Assembly: GCA_013696965.1 (NCBI GenBank)
Contig: JACCXN010000035.1
Span: 1-64,000 of the forward strand
DNA: 64,000 nt
Direction of reading: 5' to 3'
From: Bacteroidota bacterium
Lineage (GTDB): Bacteria > Bacteroidota > Bacteroidia > JACCXN01
The notes beneath the pieces were generated by a model. The model saw only the letters and a program-made list of their open reading frames with translations. It ran no database searches and was not told the origin of the DNA. How positions within the stretch are numbered: the first letter of the stretch is position 1; every line of letters starts with the position of its first letter. Made by a program: the position numbers and the translations under genes. This document shows, in pieces, positions 1 to 8,741 of the stretch.

Positions 1-373
1 AATACTGAAACATGTTTTGTAAAACCTGTTCTCTGCTTATGCTTGGTTTCATTGGTGGATTTACCGGATTGATTATTTTTTTTTCTGTTGTTGTGTTTTC
101 TGTTCCTAATATTTCTTGTGCTTTCATTAAGGCTTCGCGTTTTGTGGAGTTTTCTTTGTGCAGTATAAAATCAATTACATCAAGGCTTTTACCGTGTGTT
201 TTGCAATTGGAACTAAAACAATACGCTGTATGGGTTTTGTAGTAAACTTGCAGGCTTGGTGTTTTATCTTCGTGGAAGGGACAATTTAACCGTAAGTTCT
301 TATCGGGTTTTAAGCTGTAGTAACTCAATACTGTTGCTAATGTTAGCTTTGCTTTGATTTCTTGTATTTCCAT
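1..373 (-). CDS. CHC2 zinc-finger (DNA primase-like) protein, 3' part beyond window
   Basis: This minus-strand frame starts with ATG at 373 and stays open to the window edge, so only the first 124 residues are visible. They contain Cys-x2-His (CPFH) followed 16 residues later by Cys-x4-Cys (CFSSNC), the zinc-ribbon pattern of the CHC2 domain at the N-terminus of DnaG-type primases. In Bacteroidota, stand-alone CHC2 proteins of this kind are common on integrative and conjugative elements, where they are thought to prime replication. The start is compact (MEIQEIKAKLTLATVLSYY) and resembles those element-borne proteins more than chromosomal DnaG. A divergent XRE regulator follows. The catalytic Toprim part, if present, lies outside the window. 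Confidence 0.8.
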   Translation of the reverse strand, partial: MEIQEIKAKLTLATVLSYYSLKPDKNLRLNCPFHEDKTPSLQVYYKTHTAYCFSSNCKTHGKSLDVIDFILHKENSTKREALMKAQEILGTENTTTEKKIINPVNPPMKPSISREQVLQNMFQY

Positions 374-422
374 TTTTGTCTTGTTGAAAATCCTGCAATA
401 ATATTATTCATTATTTTGAAAG

Positions 423-451
423 CAAAAATACAATTAACTTTCATATATTTG
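423..451. promoter_or_regulatory. Divergent Bacteroidota-type -7 boxes between the CHC2 gene and the XRE regulator
   Basis: On the minus strand 430-423 reads TATTTTTG and on the plus strand 444-451 reads TATATTTG. Both fit the Bacteroidota sigma-A -7 consensus TAnnTTTG. They lie 50 nt upstream of the CHC2 ATG and 85 nt upstream of the regulator ATG at 536. No convincing -33 TTTG at standard spacing accompanies either one, so the call rests on the -7 match and position only. Confidence 0.35.
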
Positions 452-535
452 CAATAGAATTTCAACATAAGCAAAATAACAGTCCAAAACTTTCAAATTA
501 TGGTAAATTTGCAGACAACAATAGAACTTTGGAAC

Positions 536-892
536 ATGAAGTTTAACGACAAAATCAAAGCCTTACGAAAGGCCTCCAATATGAACCAACAAGAGTTGGC
601 AGATAAAATACATATACACGTTACCCACTTGTCAAAAATGGAAAACGGCCATTTACTGCCCTCTATTGATATTGTGCAACGATTAATGAAAGTGTTTGCC
701 GTAAGTGCCGACAACCTTTTAAACGACAAGGAAAACAGTGTAGTGGAGCTACAGAACCACGAACTAAATGAACAGTTGATGTTGATTAATCAACTTGACG
801 AAGATGAAAAAAATGCACTGGTGAAAATTATAAACTCTATGCTTACAAAAAAACGGATGAAGGATTTATTAGACGGTAAAATAAACTTCTAA
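536..892 (+). CDS. XRE/Cro-CI family helix-turn-helix regulator
   Basis: The 118-residue protein has an N-terminal HTH_3 DNA-binding domain at about residues 5-60 (IKALRKASNMNQQELADKI, then HVTHLSKMENG and SIDIVQRLMKVF), followed by a short helical, acidic tail. An in-frame ATG at 500 would add 12 residues; ATG 536 is preferred because MKFNDKIKALRK is the usual beginning of this domain and a TAAATTTG box at 504-511 overlaps the longer version. It faces away from the CHC2 gene, a common arrangement for element-encoded repressors that control a divergent replication or transfer operon. The target is not known. Confidence 0.8.
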   Translation: MKFNDKIKALRKASNMNQQELADKIHIHVTHLSKMENGHLLPSIDIVQRLMKVFAVSADNLLNDKENSVVELQNHELNEQLMLINQLDEDEKNALVKIINSMLTKKRMKDLLDGKINF

Positions 893-1064
893 ATAAATAA
901 ATCTCTCTTACTCTTCCAATGTGTTCCGGATCATTGATTGTATGCTTACCAAATCAAAGTTTAAGGATTTCTTTCAGAATGTGAAGGCTCGGTTATAAAC
1001 CCTTTCCTAAAGCCTGGCCTGTACTTTGTCACGAAGCCCTTACACGCCTTGGCTTCAGCTTAGC

Positions 1065-1520
1065 CTACTGGGGAAGCTGAAAATGTATTGTTTGTTCGAG
1101 TTGTACTTTTACTGGTTTTCCTCTTTGAATACCAGGTAACCAATTATCCATTAGATTAATTATTCGTACAGCTTCTTCATCGAGCAAAGGGTGGACGTTT
1201 TGAATCACTTTTACATTTCCTATAGTGCCATCTTCTTCTATTGTGAAACCTAAAAGGACTGTACCTTTAATCCTTTTTTCAAGAGCTTCTGCAGGGTAGG
1301 TAAGATTTTTATTTAAATATTCATTTATACCTTCTTTCCCATTTGGGTACATAGGAAATCTATCTACCAAAGAAAATCCTCCTTCAGGAACTTCAAAAAA
1401 TTTTACTTCCTGGTAATTTTTTTCTTTTATTAATTTCTCTTCAAATTCTTTACTCCCCGTTTGACAAACCCCTAAAAAGGGGAAAAACAAAAAAGCAATT
1501 AAAAAATTGGTTATTTTCAT
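1065..1520 (-). CDS. Secreted protein with TonB C-terminal domain
   Basis: The 151-residue product starts with a signal peptide (MKITNFLIAFLFFPFLGVCQ) and carries a TonB_C fold at about residues 60-150 (YPNGKEGINEYLNKNLTYP, then GTVLLGFTIEEDGTIGNVKV and DEEAVRIINLMDNWLPG). In true TonB this domain contacts outer-membrane receptors, but here there is no N-terminal membrane anchor or proline-rich spacer. It is one of the many Bacteroidota stand-alone secreted TonB_C proteins of unknown partner. The ATG overlaps the stop of the preceding small membrane gene by 4 nt, so the two are translationally coupled behind the RHS tail. Confidence 0.8.
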   Translation of the reverse strand: MKITNFLIAFLFFPFLGVCQTGSKEFEEKLIKEKNYQEVKFFEVPEGGFSLVDRFPMYPNGKEGINEYLNKNLTYPAEALEKRIKGTVLLGFTIEEDGTIGNVKVIQNVHPLLDEEAVRIINLMDNWLPGIQRGKPVKVQLEQTIHFQLPQ

Positions 1521-1714
1521 TGAACTAATTCTTTTATACCATTTAAAACTAGAATTATACCGAGAATAATAAAACCAAATCCAGAAATAAAACCTCTATA
1601 ATTACTTGCTCCTATATCTTCACCCTCAGGAATTGGATCTTTAATAACTTTTATTAAAATCCAAAAACCAACTACAAAAGAAATTAATCCACCTAAGAAT
1701 TTTAACCAAATCAT
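1517..1714 (-). CDS. Small two-helix membrane protein, unknown function
   Basis: The 65-residue protein is almost entirely two hydrophobic helices (about residues 3-22 and 42-62) joined by a short acidic loop (KDPIPEGEDIGAS). No family is recognised. Its start overlaps the stop of the RHS tail by one base and its stop overlaps the TonB_C gene by 4 nt, so the three form one transcription unit. A small membrane protein directly behind an RHS tail may be an immunity protein, but nothing in its sequence proves this. Confidence 0.55.
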   Translation of the reverse strand: MIWLKFLGGLISFVVGFWILIKVIKDPIPEGEDIGASNYRGFISGFGFIILGIILVLNGIKELVQ

Positions 1715-2526
1715 TATTTAGCTTTTTGTTGTAATGTGGTATTTAAAATTGTTATTTTCATTTCGGTGCTTCCAATTAAAATTGTTTTTTCTAAATTGGA
1801 AAATGATGTTTTATTAATTGCTCTGGTTGCTCCAAAACCAGTAGCAATTGCACCTAATCCAATTGCTCCTTTTAAATTATTTCCTTCAGAAAAATCAAAT
1901 GCAGATTGAAATAAACCTCCAGTAGTTGACAATCCTATTCCTAAAGTTAATAAGGCTGCTCCTACTGGTTGTGCACCTGGAACGAAAGATACTCCATATC
2001 CAACTAAAGAAGTTGCACTACCAACAGTTCCTAATGCTTCACCGGTAACTGAAGCTGCCCCTTTCATAAAATTAACCTGCCCTTGGTGAATATTCTGCAC
2101 TACTGGATTACTCATTGTTCTTGCGTGGTCTGACATAGTACCACCATCTACTGTTGCTTCATTCAATCCAAAAGAAACAGGGGTTTTCGTTCCATCAGAA
2201 TGATAATAATTTTCTAAATCGTGGCCTTTTTCGCCAATATTTTTATAAGTTTCCCCGTCTATATCAATAGTAGCAGCGCTCCCTTCGTTCCATATAGGTT
2301 CTGATCCACCTTCACTCTGATACCAATCATCATCAGCACCATTGGGGTCAATTCTTACTATAGGATTGCCTGACATAACAGAATAGTTACTTAAATGATG
2401 CTTGTAAACAGGGTCAACATTCCATCTTCTTCCAATCCTTGGGTCATATTCCCAAAACTCTGCGGTATAATGGTTTCCAGAGCCTTTTAACTCGTCTGTT
2501 TTCTCGTGTCCGCCCCACCCGTAACA
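1714..2526 (-). pseudogene. 5'-truncated RHS-repeat protein: core and C-terminal tail only
   Basis: The frame is open from a TAG at 2527-2529 down to the stop at 1714, 270 codons. The upstream part has no start codon but reads YTAEFWEYDPRIGRRWNVDP, then HHLSNYSVMSGNPIVRIDPNG. This is the RHS-repeat-associated core motif that ends the beta-cocoon in RHS/YD-repeat toxins. The remaining roughly 200 residues are a glycine- and alanine-rich hydrophobic tail. An internal ATG at 2376 could give a 220-residue product, but it starts in the middle of the core motif. The several-kilobase N-terminal part is missing: the frame begins only 8 nt after the lepB stop. It is best read as a remnant left by insertion or recombination, with a tail that may still be translated. 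Confidence 0.75.
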
Positions 2527-2534
2527 CTATTAAT

Positions 2535-4067
2535 TTATTTAATAGTATTCATTAACCTGTTCCACCTTACTTTGTTTACAAAGGATTTGTTTGCATCAAG
2601 AGATAACCATACTAAAACAGCTTTTCCAACAATATGATCCTCCGGAACAAATCCCCAAAATCTTGAATCTGCTGAATTGTGTCTGTTATCACCCATCATA
2701 AAATAATAATCCAGCTTAAAGGTGTATGAATCTGCTTGTTCTCCATTGATGAATATTTTATCGCCTTGTATGTTTACCTGGTTCCCTTCATAGGTTTCAA
2801 TGGCTCTGGTATATATTATAATATTCTCAGGAGTAAGGGATATAACAGATCCTTTTTTGGGAATAAACAAGGGCCCAAAATTATCTTCTGTCCAACCAAA
2901 AGAAGGGTGATGGGGGATAATAGGCATTGATTTGCGGTAATGTTCATATCCTTTTGGTTTTATATTGGGCAAAACCTGCTTTACGAAATCAAATTGTTCA
3001 ATTTTTTTGGCGTTTTCATGAGTTAACATTACATCAAAGGCAAAGGGAAAAGCAGGATTGGGATAAATAGGATCAGTGATATCCATTTTTTCAAGTGTTT
3101 TTTCACTTAAATAAGTGCCATCGGTAACCACAGTATACGAAAATTGCGAAAAATTGGGTAGATCAGCCTTTTTGCTGTTTATATAAACTATTTGATCAAT
3201 TATTTCCAGGGTATCGCCTGGAATTCCAATGCATCTTTTTATATAATTTTCACGCTTGTCAACAGGCCTGGAAACAATTTCTAAATCAGGATTGTTCCAA
3301 ATTACATCCCTTCCATAATCCCTTGCTAACTGGTAATAACTTTGGTTCTGGTGTTGGATAACTACTGTATCCCCATCAGGATAATTAAAAACAACCACAT
3401 CATTGTTCTTGATTTTTGTAAAAGCAGGCAGGCGGTAATAAGGAAGCTTAATCCATTCCAAATAAGATTTTACACTTTCTGTAAGTGGTAAGGTATGGTG
3501 AGCAAAAGGAAAAGATAAGGGTGAATTGGGAAGTTTAGCACCGTAACTTAACTTACTCACAAAAAGATAATCCCCAACCAGCAATGATTTTTCCATGGAA
3601 GAGGTAGGGATTGTGAAGGCTTCAATAAAAAATGTACGGATAATGGTGGCTGCGATAACAGCGAAAACAATGGCATCAGCCCACTCCCTTGTTCCTGATT
3701 TTTTAAATTTTTTGGCTTCCTCAGGACCTATGAATTGTGTTTCTGGTTTAAAAGCCACATAGGGAATATAAATGGGTCCAAATAATATTCCAAGCATATG
3801 CTGGTAAAAACGCAAATAACCAAAACTCTTTAAAAATTCAACAATTAGCCCTATGCCAATTATAAATCCAATAAAAGGAATATAGTATAAAATTAACCAC
3901 CAAAGGGGTTTTTTAATTATTTTAAGTGCAAGGTAAACACTGTAAACAGGAATAATTACTTTCCATCCGGGTACACCCGCTTTTTCAAAAAATTTATAAA
4001 AGCCAACATGAACCAATATAAAATAAACAAGGAAAATAATCAGTAATGATTCAATTGAAATCAGCAT
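2535..4067 (-). CDS. lepB: Signal peptidase I
   Basis: This membrane protease cleaves Sec and Tat signal peptides on the periplasmic side. The 510-residue protein has three or four hydrophobic N-terminal segments (residues 1-105), another at about 130-150, then the S26 catalytic core. The nucleophile Ser157 is in PTSSMEKSLLVGDYLFVSK, the general base Lys277 in NYIKRCIGIPGDTLEI, and the C-terminal box is MGDNRHNSADSRFWGFVP. A large insert between the Lys box and the C-terminal box explains the length and is usual in Bacteroidota. It is the last core gene of the parA-parB-DUF5683-dapB operon, 17 nt after dapB. In many relatives a WbqC-family gene follows; here a truncated RHS gene does. Confidence 0.95.
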   Translation of the reverse strand: MLISIESLLIIFLVYFILVHVGFYKFFEKAGVPGWKVIIPVYSVYLALKIIKKPLWWLILYYIPFIGFIIGIGLIVEFLKSFGYLRFYQHMLGILFGPIYIPYVAFKPETQFIGPEEAKKFKKSGTREWADAIVFAVIAATIIRTFFIEAFTIPTSSMEKSLLVGDYLFVSKLSYGAKLPNSPLSFPFAHHTLPLTESVKSYLEWIKLPYYRLPAFTKIKNNDVVVFNYPDGDTVVIQHQNQSYYQLARDYGRDVIWNNPDLEIVSRPVDKRENYIKRCIGIPGDTLEIIDQIVYINSKKADLPNFSQFSYTVVTDGTYLSEKTLEKMDITDPIYPNPAFPFAFDVMLTHENAKKIEQFDFVKQVLPNIKPKGYEHYRKSMPIIPHHPSFGWTEDNFGPLFIPKKGSVISLTPENIIIYTRAIETYEGNQVNIQGDKIFINGEQADSYTFKLDYYFMMGDNRHNSADSRFWGFVPEDHIVGKAVLVWLSLDANKSFVNKVRWNRLMNTIK

Positions 4068-4084
4068 TATAGTAGTTTTTAAGG

Positions 4085-4804
4085 TTAATTAATTTTAAGC
4101 ACATCGCGCATTGAAAATATTCCGGTTTTTCCTGCTATCCATTCTGAGGCAATAACAGCTCCCAATGCAAATCCTTCCCTACTGTGGGCGGTATGCGTTA
4201 TTTGAATATCATCTACTTTGGAGGAGTATTTTACAAGGTGCGTTCCCGGTACATTTTCTATTCTGTGCGATTGAATAACAAGGTCAGAGGATTTTTCGGC
4301 AGTTTCTTTTTTCCAGCTGCTTTTGCGCTCCAGGTTGTTTATAATATCTTCGGCAAGGGTAATTGCAGTGCCACTGGGAGCATCAAGCTTATGGATATGA
4401 TGTGTTTCTTCAAGTTCCACATCATATTCAAATTGGTTATTCATCAACTGAGCAAGTTGCTTGTTTAGCTCAAAAAATAAATTAACTCCTACACTGAAAT
4501 TAGAGGCCCAGAGCATTGCCTGTTTTAATTCCAGACACCTTTTTTTTACCTCTTCTAGGTTGTTTAGCCATCCTGTTGTACCAATTACAACTGGCACATT
4601 GGCATCAAAACACTTTTTTATGTTTTCAACTGCACTTTCAGGAGTACTGAATTCAATTGCCACATCTGCTTTTGAAAGATTTTCAGGCGTTAAATCAGCA
4701 AGATTTTCAACACCCATCTTAAGCACGATATGGTGTTTTCGTTCAAGGGCAATTCGCTCAATTTCCTTGCCCATTTTACCATATCCAAGTAAGGCGATTT
4801 TCAT
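4085..4804 (-). CDS. dapB: 4-hydroxy-tetrahydrodipicolinate reductase
   Basis: DapB reduces the product of DapA with NAD(P)H in the cytoplasmic lysine and meso-diaminopimelate pathway, which supplies cell-wall precursor. The 239-residue protein begins with the Rossmann motif GYGKMG (residues 7-12) and contains the signature ETHHIHKLDAPSGTA (133-147) with the active-site His and the Lys of the substrate-binding loop. It is somewhat shorter than the E. coli enzyme, as usual in this phylum. It lies 47 nt after the DUF5683 gene and 17 nt before lepB. Confidence 0.95.
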   Translation of the reverse strand: MKIALLGYGKMGKEIERIALERKHHIVLKMGVENLADLTPENLSKADVAIEFSTPESAVENIKKCFDANVPVVIGTTGWLNNLEEVKKRCLELKQAMLWASNFSVGVNLFFELNKQLAQLMNNQFEYDVELEETHHIHKLDAPSGTAITLAEDIINNLERKSSWKKETAEKSSDLVIQSHRIENVPGTHLVKYSSKVDDIQITHTAHSREGFALGAVIASEWIAGKTGIFSMRDVLKIN

Positions 4805-4851
4805 AAATACTGTTGAATTACAGGAGAATTTTTTGATTTAATCGCCCAAAG

Positions 4852-5478
4852 TTATAATTTAATTCTTAAAGTTAATGCAGCATAACTTCTTTGGGTGTTA
4901 AAGCAGGTGTATACATCAGGGCGAAGGTCGAAAGATAGATCATCGCTTACATCAAAAGTGAACAGGTGTGCATCCACAGTGGCATCAATTATTTGAAGTA
5001 AATATAAACCTACAGTACCAATAATTAACATGTCCCTTGTTTTTCGGTAATCATCACGTATTATGGCCAGGTCTTGAAGTGAATAATTGTTATTTAATGC
5101 ATTAACCGGAGGCTTATCCAAAACCCGGTTAATGTATTCCATTCTGTATTCCTTATAAAGCTGTTGGGTTGAATTTACGCCATATCCTAATCCAATTAAT
5201 CCTCCATAAATTATGGGCAGCTTCCAGTATTTTTTATTGTAAATCTGTCCAAAACCCGGAAGTACCGCAGACATTAGGGCAGCTCTTTTGGGGGAATGAA
5301 CTGCCAGGGTATCAGCAGATTTCTTTTGATTAATTAAGGTATCGGCAGTAACATCCTGTGCTGAAACATCAGGGGGGCTTAAAAAAAACAAAGCTATTCC
5401 TGTAACCAGGAATAGCAAGAAATTCAGCTTTTTAATAAAATTAAATATCAAGTATATCAAATATTCGTTGAAGGTCAC
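4852..5478 (-). CDS. DUF5683 membrane protein
   Basis: The product has an N-terminal signal or anchor (KLNFLLFLVTGIALFFLSPP, ending near VSAQ) and the DUF5683 core, about residues 60-200, with PKRAALMSAVLPGFGQIYN and KYWKLPIIYGGLIGLGYG. The GFGQIYNKKYWK stretch resembles the TM2/P5-type turn of small two-helix envelope proteins. Function is unknown, but its place between parB and dapB is conserved in Bacteroidota. The ATG at 5478 overlaps parB by 38 nt; a TTG at 5451 (residue 10), overlapping the parB stop, is an equally plausible start. Confidence 0.8.
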   Translation of the reverse strand: MTFNEYLIYLIFNFIKKLNFLLFLVTGIALFFLSPPDVSAQDVTADTLINQKKSADTLAVHSPKRAALMSAVLPGFGQIYNKKYWKLPIIYGGLIGLGYGVNSTQQLYKEYRMEYINRVLDKPPVNALNNNYSLQDLAIIRDDYRKTRDMLIIGTVGLYLLQIIDATVDAHLFTFDVSDDLSFDLRPDVYTCFNTQRSYAALTLRIKL

Positions 5479-6352
5479 CTAAGGATTCGAACTCAAGAAC
5501 GATTTTCCCTTTCCCTTTAGTATTAATTTTTAGATCTGTCTTTGAATTTAGCATATTGCTCAAATCAAGCATGGCTTTTTGTTGTTCAAAAGATAAGCTT
5601 ACATTTCCTTTTGCTGGATTGTCTGATTTTTTTTCCAGTTTTTGTCCTGTCGATTTTTTCTCTCCACGTACCAATTCTTCAGATTCTCTAACAGAAAGAT
5701 CCTCCTGGATTATATGGTTGTAAATATCAATTTGTTTTTTATCGTCTGCTATATTGATCAATGTTTTGGCATGACCCATGGATATTTTTCCATCCCTTAT
5801 TCCAACCTGAATTTCGGCAGGAAGTTTCAACAGCCTTAAAAAATTGGTAATGGTAGAGCGCTGCTTGCTTACTTTCTTGCTCAAAGCATCCTGGGTAAGG
5901 TTACATTCTTCGATAAGCCTTTGGTAACTAATAGCTACTTCAATGGAATCCAGGTTTTCACGTTGAATGTTTTCAACTATTGCCATTTCAAGCATGGCCT
6001 GGTCGTTGGCAATTCTTATATAGGCAGGAATTGTTTTTAAGCCGGCAAGTTTTGATGCTCTGAATCTTCTTTCCCCTGAAATAAGCTGGTATTTATCATA
6101 CCCGAGTTTCCTAACAGTAACAGGTTGAATAATGCCATGTTCAGCAATAGATTCTGAAAGTTCAACAAGGGCTTCCTTTTCAAATTGTGTCCTTGGTTGA
6201 AAAGGGTTTGCCTCAATTTGTTCCAAAGGTATGCTGGTTACTGAACCTACAACAGAACCCATTTCTGTTTTGGAATTTGTAATATCTGTTTTGGAATCCT
6301 CCAGTAAGGCACTTAAGCCTCGTCCAAGTGCATTTCTTTTATTCGAGCTCAT
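5441..6352 (-). CDS. parB: Chromosome-partitioning protein ParB (CTP-dependent clamp)
   Basis: ParB binds parS and slides on DNA as a CTP-dependent clamp, working with ParA to segregate origins. The 303-residue protein shows the N-terminal ParA-stimulating start (ALGRGLSALLED), the CTPase region with GERRFRA (residues 93-99) and ENIQRENL (127-134), an HTH at about 152-175 (LTQDALSKKVSKQRSTITNF) and a C-terminal dimerisation domain. Its ATG overlaps the end of parA by 14 nt, so the two are coupled. No parS site was positively identified by eye. Confidence 0.95.
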   Translation of the reverse strand: MSSNKRNALGRGLSALLEDSKTDITNSKTEMGSVVGSVTSIPLEQIEANPFQPRTQFEKEALVELSESIAEHGIIQPVTVRKLGYDKYQLISGERRFRASKLAGLKTIPAYIRIANDQAMLEMAIVENIQRENLDSIEVAISYQRLIEECNLTQDALSKKVSKQRSTITNFLRLLKLPAEIQVGIRDGKISMGHAKTLINIADDKKQIDIYNHIIQEDLSVRESEELVRGEKKSTGQKLEKKSDNPAKGNVSLSFEQQKAMLDLSNMLNSKTDLKINTKGKGKIVLEFESLGDLQRIFDILDI

Positions 6353-7154
6353 CTGTTTCTATAATTTTTTCTGATTCCTTTAATCGGGTAAGGTCGTTCT
6401 TTTGCAATATTTCTCTTGCAAGGTTTAAGTAATTAATTGCTCCTTTACTTGAGGCATCATGCATAATAATGGTTTCTCCAAAACTTGGCGCTTCACCCAA
6501 TTTAGTATTTCTTTGAATAATAGTGTCAAAAACCATTTGTTGAAAATGGGTTTTCACCTCTTCAACTACCTGGTTGGACAAACGAAGCCTTACATCATAC
6601 ATGGTAAGAAGTATTCCTTCAATTTCCAATTCAGGATTCAGTCTGCTCTGAACAATTTTTATGGTGTTTAGTAATTTTCCTAATCCCTCAAGGGCAAAGT
6701 ATTCACACTGCACAGGAATAATTACTGAATCGGCTGCGGTTAAAGCATTTAGAGTTATTAAACCAAGAGATGGAGAGCAATCAATAATGATAAAATCATA
6801 TTCACTTTTCAAATTACCTAAAGCAGCACGCATCATTTTTTCGCGATTTGGCAAATTAACCATTTCAATTTCCGCACCCACAAGGTCAATGTGAGCAGGT
6901 AATAGAAAAAGGTTTGGTGTTTCTGTACTCAGGATAATATCTCTGGGATCAGTGTCATTTACAATGCATTCATACACGCTGGTTTTAATGTTTTTAGGAT
7001 CAAAACCCACTCCCGAAGTTGCATTGGCTTGAGGATCAGCATCTATTAACAGAGTCTTGTATTCTAAAACAGCAAGACATGCAGCCAGATTAATTGCTGA
7101 AGTTGTTTTTCCAACACCACCTTTTTGATTGGCAATTGCGATTATTTTACCCAT
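6339..7154 (-). CDS. parA: Chromosome-partitioning ATPase ParA (Soj)
   Basis: This 271-residue MinD/ParA-family ATPase dimerises on nucleoid DNA with ATP and is released by ParB. It has the deviant Walker A motif KGGVGKTT (residues 11-18), Walker A' (LIDADPQANATSG), and the Walker B-like DFIIIDCSPSLG. Length matches chromosomal Soj proteins rather than larger plasmid ParA proteins with an N-terminal HTH. It is the promoter-proximal gene of the five-gene parA-parB-DUF5683-dapB-lepB operon and starts 14 nt after the metal-dependent hydrolase gene, which may belong to the same unit. Confidence 0.95.
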   Translation of the reverse strand: MGKIIAIANQKGGVGKTTSAINLAACLAVLEYKTLLIDADPQANATSGVGFDPKNIKTSVYECIVNDTDPRDIILSTETPNLFLLPAHIDLVGAEIEMVNLPNREKMMRAALGNLKSEYDFIIIDCSPSLGLITLNALTAADSVIIPVQCEYFALEGLGKLLNTIKIVQSRLNPELEIEGILLTMYDVRLRLSNQVVEEVKTHFQQMVFDTIIQRNTKLGEAPSFGETIIMHDASSKGAINYLNLAREILQKNDLTRLKESEKIIETDELE

Positions 7155-7168
7155 TTATATTCTTGTAT

Positions 7169-7849
7169 TTATATTTTTATTGTTTCTCCAATTTCCATAA
7201 GCAGAAGTTTCTTCCCTGCTTGCTCAAACTTTGTTACTGCACTTTCTTTATCAATTTTTATATAACCAAAAGTATCGTAATGCATACCTATAATGGTGTT
7301 GCATTTAATAAACTCCGAAGCAATAATTGCATTTTCTATGCTCATTGTAAAATTATCACCGATTGGTAGCATGGCAAAATTAATTTTCCTGTAGTCTCCA
7401 ATTAGTTTCATATCAAGCATTAAAGCCGTATCGCCCGAGTAATAAAAATCCCCTTCAGATGTTTCAAGCAAAAAGCCCATAGCGCTTCCTCCATAACTTC
7501 CATCAGGCATACTGCTTGAATGTTGAGCGGCTACACATTTTACCTTTCCAAAATCAAACATCCATTTTCCACCTATATTCATGGGATGTGTTTTTTCAAC
7601 TCCTTGTTTATTTAGCCATACGGTTATTTCGTAATTACTCACTATTGTGGCTCCTGTAATTTGAGCAAGTTTCACAGCATCAGCTATATGGTCCTCATGG
7701 CCATGCGAAATCAAGATATAATCAGCCTTAACTTTATTTATATCAATGTTTTTTGCAAATTCATTTGGTGTAATAAATGGATCAAATACAAGGTGTTTGC
7801 CGTTAATTTCTGCGCCAAAGCAAGAATGTCCGTAATAGGTAATATCCAT
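7169..7849 (-). CDS. UPF0173-type metal-dependent hydrolase (metallo-beta-lactamase fold)
   Basis: The 226-residue protein has the metal-binding HxHxDH box (HGHEDH, residues 49-54) after the short strand region typical of the UlaG/YtkL-like group, with further ligands in QHSSSMPDGSYGG, GDTALMLDMKLIG and GMHYDTFGY. Members bind two metal ions and hydrolyse phosphoesters or lactones; the substrate of this one cannot be read from sequence. It sits 14 nt upstream of parA on the same strand, so it probably begins the par transcription unit. Confidence 0.85.
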   Translation of the reverse strand: MDITYYGHSCFGAEINGKHLVFDPFITPNEFAKNIDINKVKADYILISHGHEDHIADAVKLAQITGATIVSNYEITVWLNKQGVEKTHPMNIGGKWMFDFGKVKCVAAQHSSSMPDGSYGGSAMGFLLETSEGDFYYSGDTALMLDMKLIGDYRKINFAMLPIGDNFTMSIENAIIASEFIKCNTIIGMHYDTFGYIKIDKESAVTKFEQAGKKLLLMEIGETIKI

Positions 7850-8037
7850 TTTATTTGCTTCTAATATAATCTCTTTGTTAATTTTGCCTTTTAAAATGAA
7901 TGGTCCAACTTAATTGGAATTAAGAAGAGAATTACATTACTAACAACTGTAAAAGTACAACTTATTATAAGATAATGTACTAAATTACAGCCCATAGTTT
8001 TAAACAAAAATTTGTTAATTAAACGTTGAAAACATCA

Positions 8038-8556
8038 ATGATTACAATAATTTCAGCTACTAACAGGCCAGGCAATTCAACAAAAATATTTGCTGATAAG
8101 TTTTTTCAGTTAATTAAGCAAAGGGGGGTAGAGGCACAAATGTTTTCCCTGGAAGAAATTCCCGATGACTTTGGGCTTAAAAATATTTACGATTATAACC
8201 ATCCCGGACTTTCCCGTTTGGTTGAAAAATATATAATTCCTGCAAATAAGCTTCTTGTTGTAGTTCCTGAGTATAATGCCGGAATTCCTGGAGTGCTTAA
8301 GGTATTCATTGATGCAGTAAAGCCAGAATTTTTTGCCGGCAAAACTGCTGCTTTGGTGGGCATTTCCTCCGGCAGGTCCGGAAATATAAGGGGAATAGAC
8401 CAGTTAACCAATATATTCCATTATATAAATATGCAGGTTCTTCCTTATAAGCTCCCTATTTCAAGAATTGAAGAGTTACTAAATGAAAAAAGAGAGCTGG
8501 TTGATGAGTTTACAATTAAAGGAATGAAGCAATTGCTCGATCAGTTTTTGGAATAG
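8038..8556 (+). CDS. NAD(P)H-dependent FMN reductase
   Basis: This 172-residue flavodoxin-like oxidoreductase reduces FMN, or substrates such as quinones, azo compounds or chromate, with NAD(P)H. The FMN phosphate loop is SATNRPGNSTKIF near the N-terminus, and the signature PEYNAGIPGVLKVFIDAV closely follows the family's PEYN-x-PGxLKNxID. A TTG at 8026 would add four residues; ATG 8038 (MITIISATNRPGN) is preferred because it starts just before the first strand of the fold. It is transcribed alone, with a strong terminator downstream. Confidence 0.88.
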   Translation: MITIISATNRPGNSTKIFADKFFQLIKQRGVEAQMFSLEEIPDDFGLKNIYDYNHPGLSRLVEKYIIPANKLLVVVPEYNAGIPGVLKVFIDAVKPEFFAGKTAALVGISSGRSGNIRGIDQLTNIFHYINMQVLPYKLPISRIEELLNEKRELVDEFTIKGMKQLLDQFLE

Positions 8557-8741
8557 TTGAAAAAGAATTTAGTTTTTTCTGAAATCAAAGACACTGGTAA
8601 CCTTAATCTTTTTTAACCTTAATAGGAAAATAGCTCCGGCATCCCTATAACCTAATTACCTTCTGACCTCTTTATTGTTCTATATTATTGTTGTTGTGGA
8701 GCACCTATTAATGCATTGAAATACCTAGATAAGATATAAAA

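Noticed and set aside
12-242. 76-codon plus-strand frame at the left edge
   Set aside because: It is antisense to the CHC2 zinc-finger gene, which has a clear domain and start.
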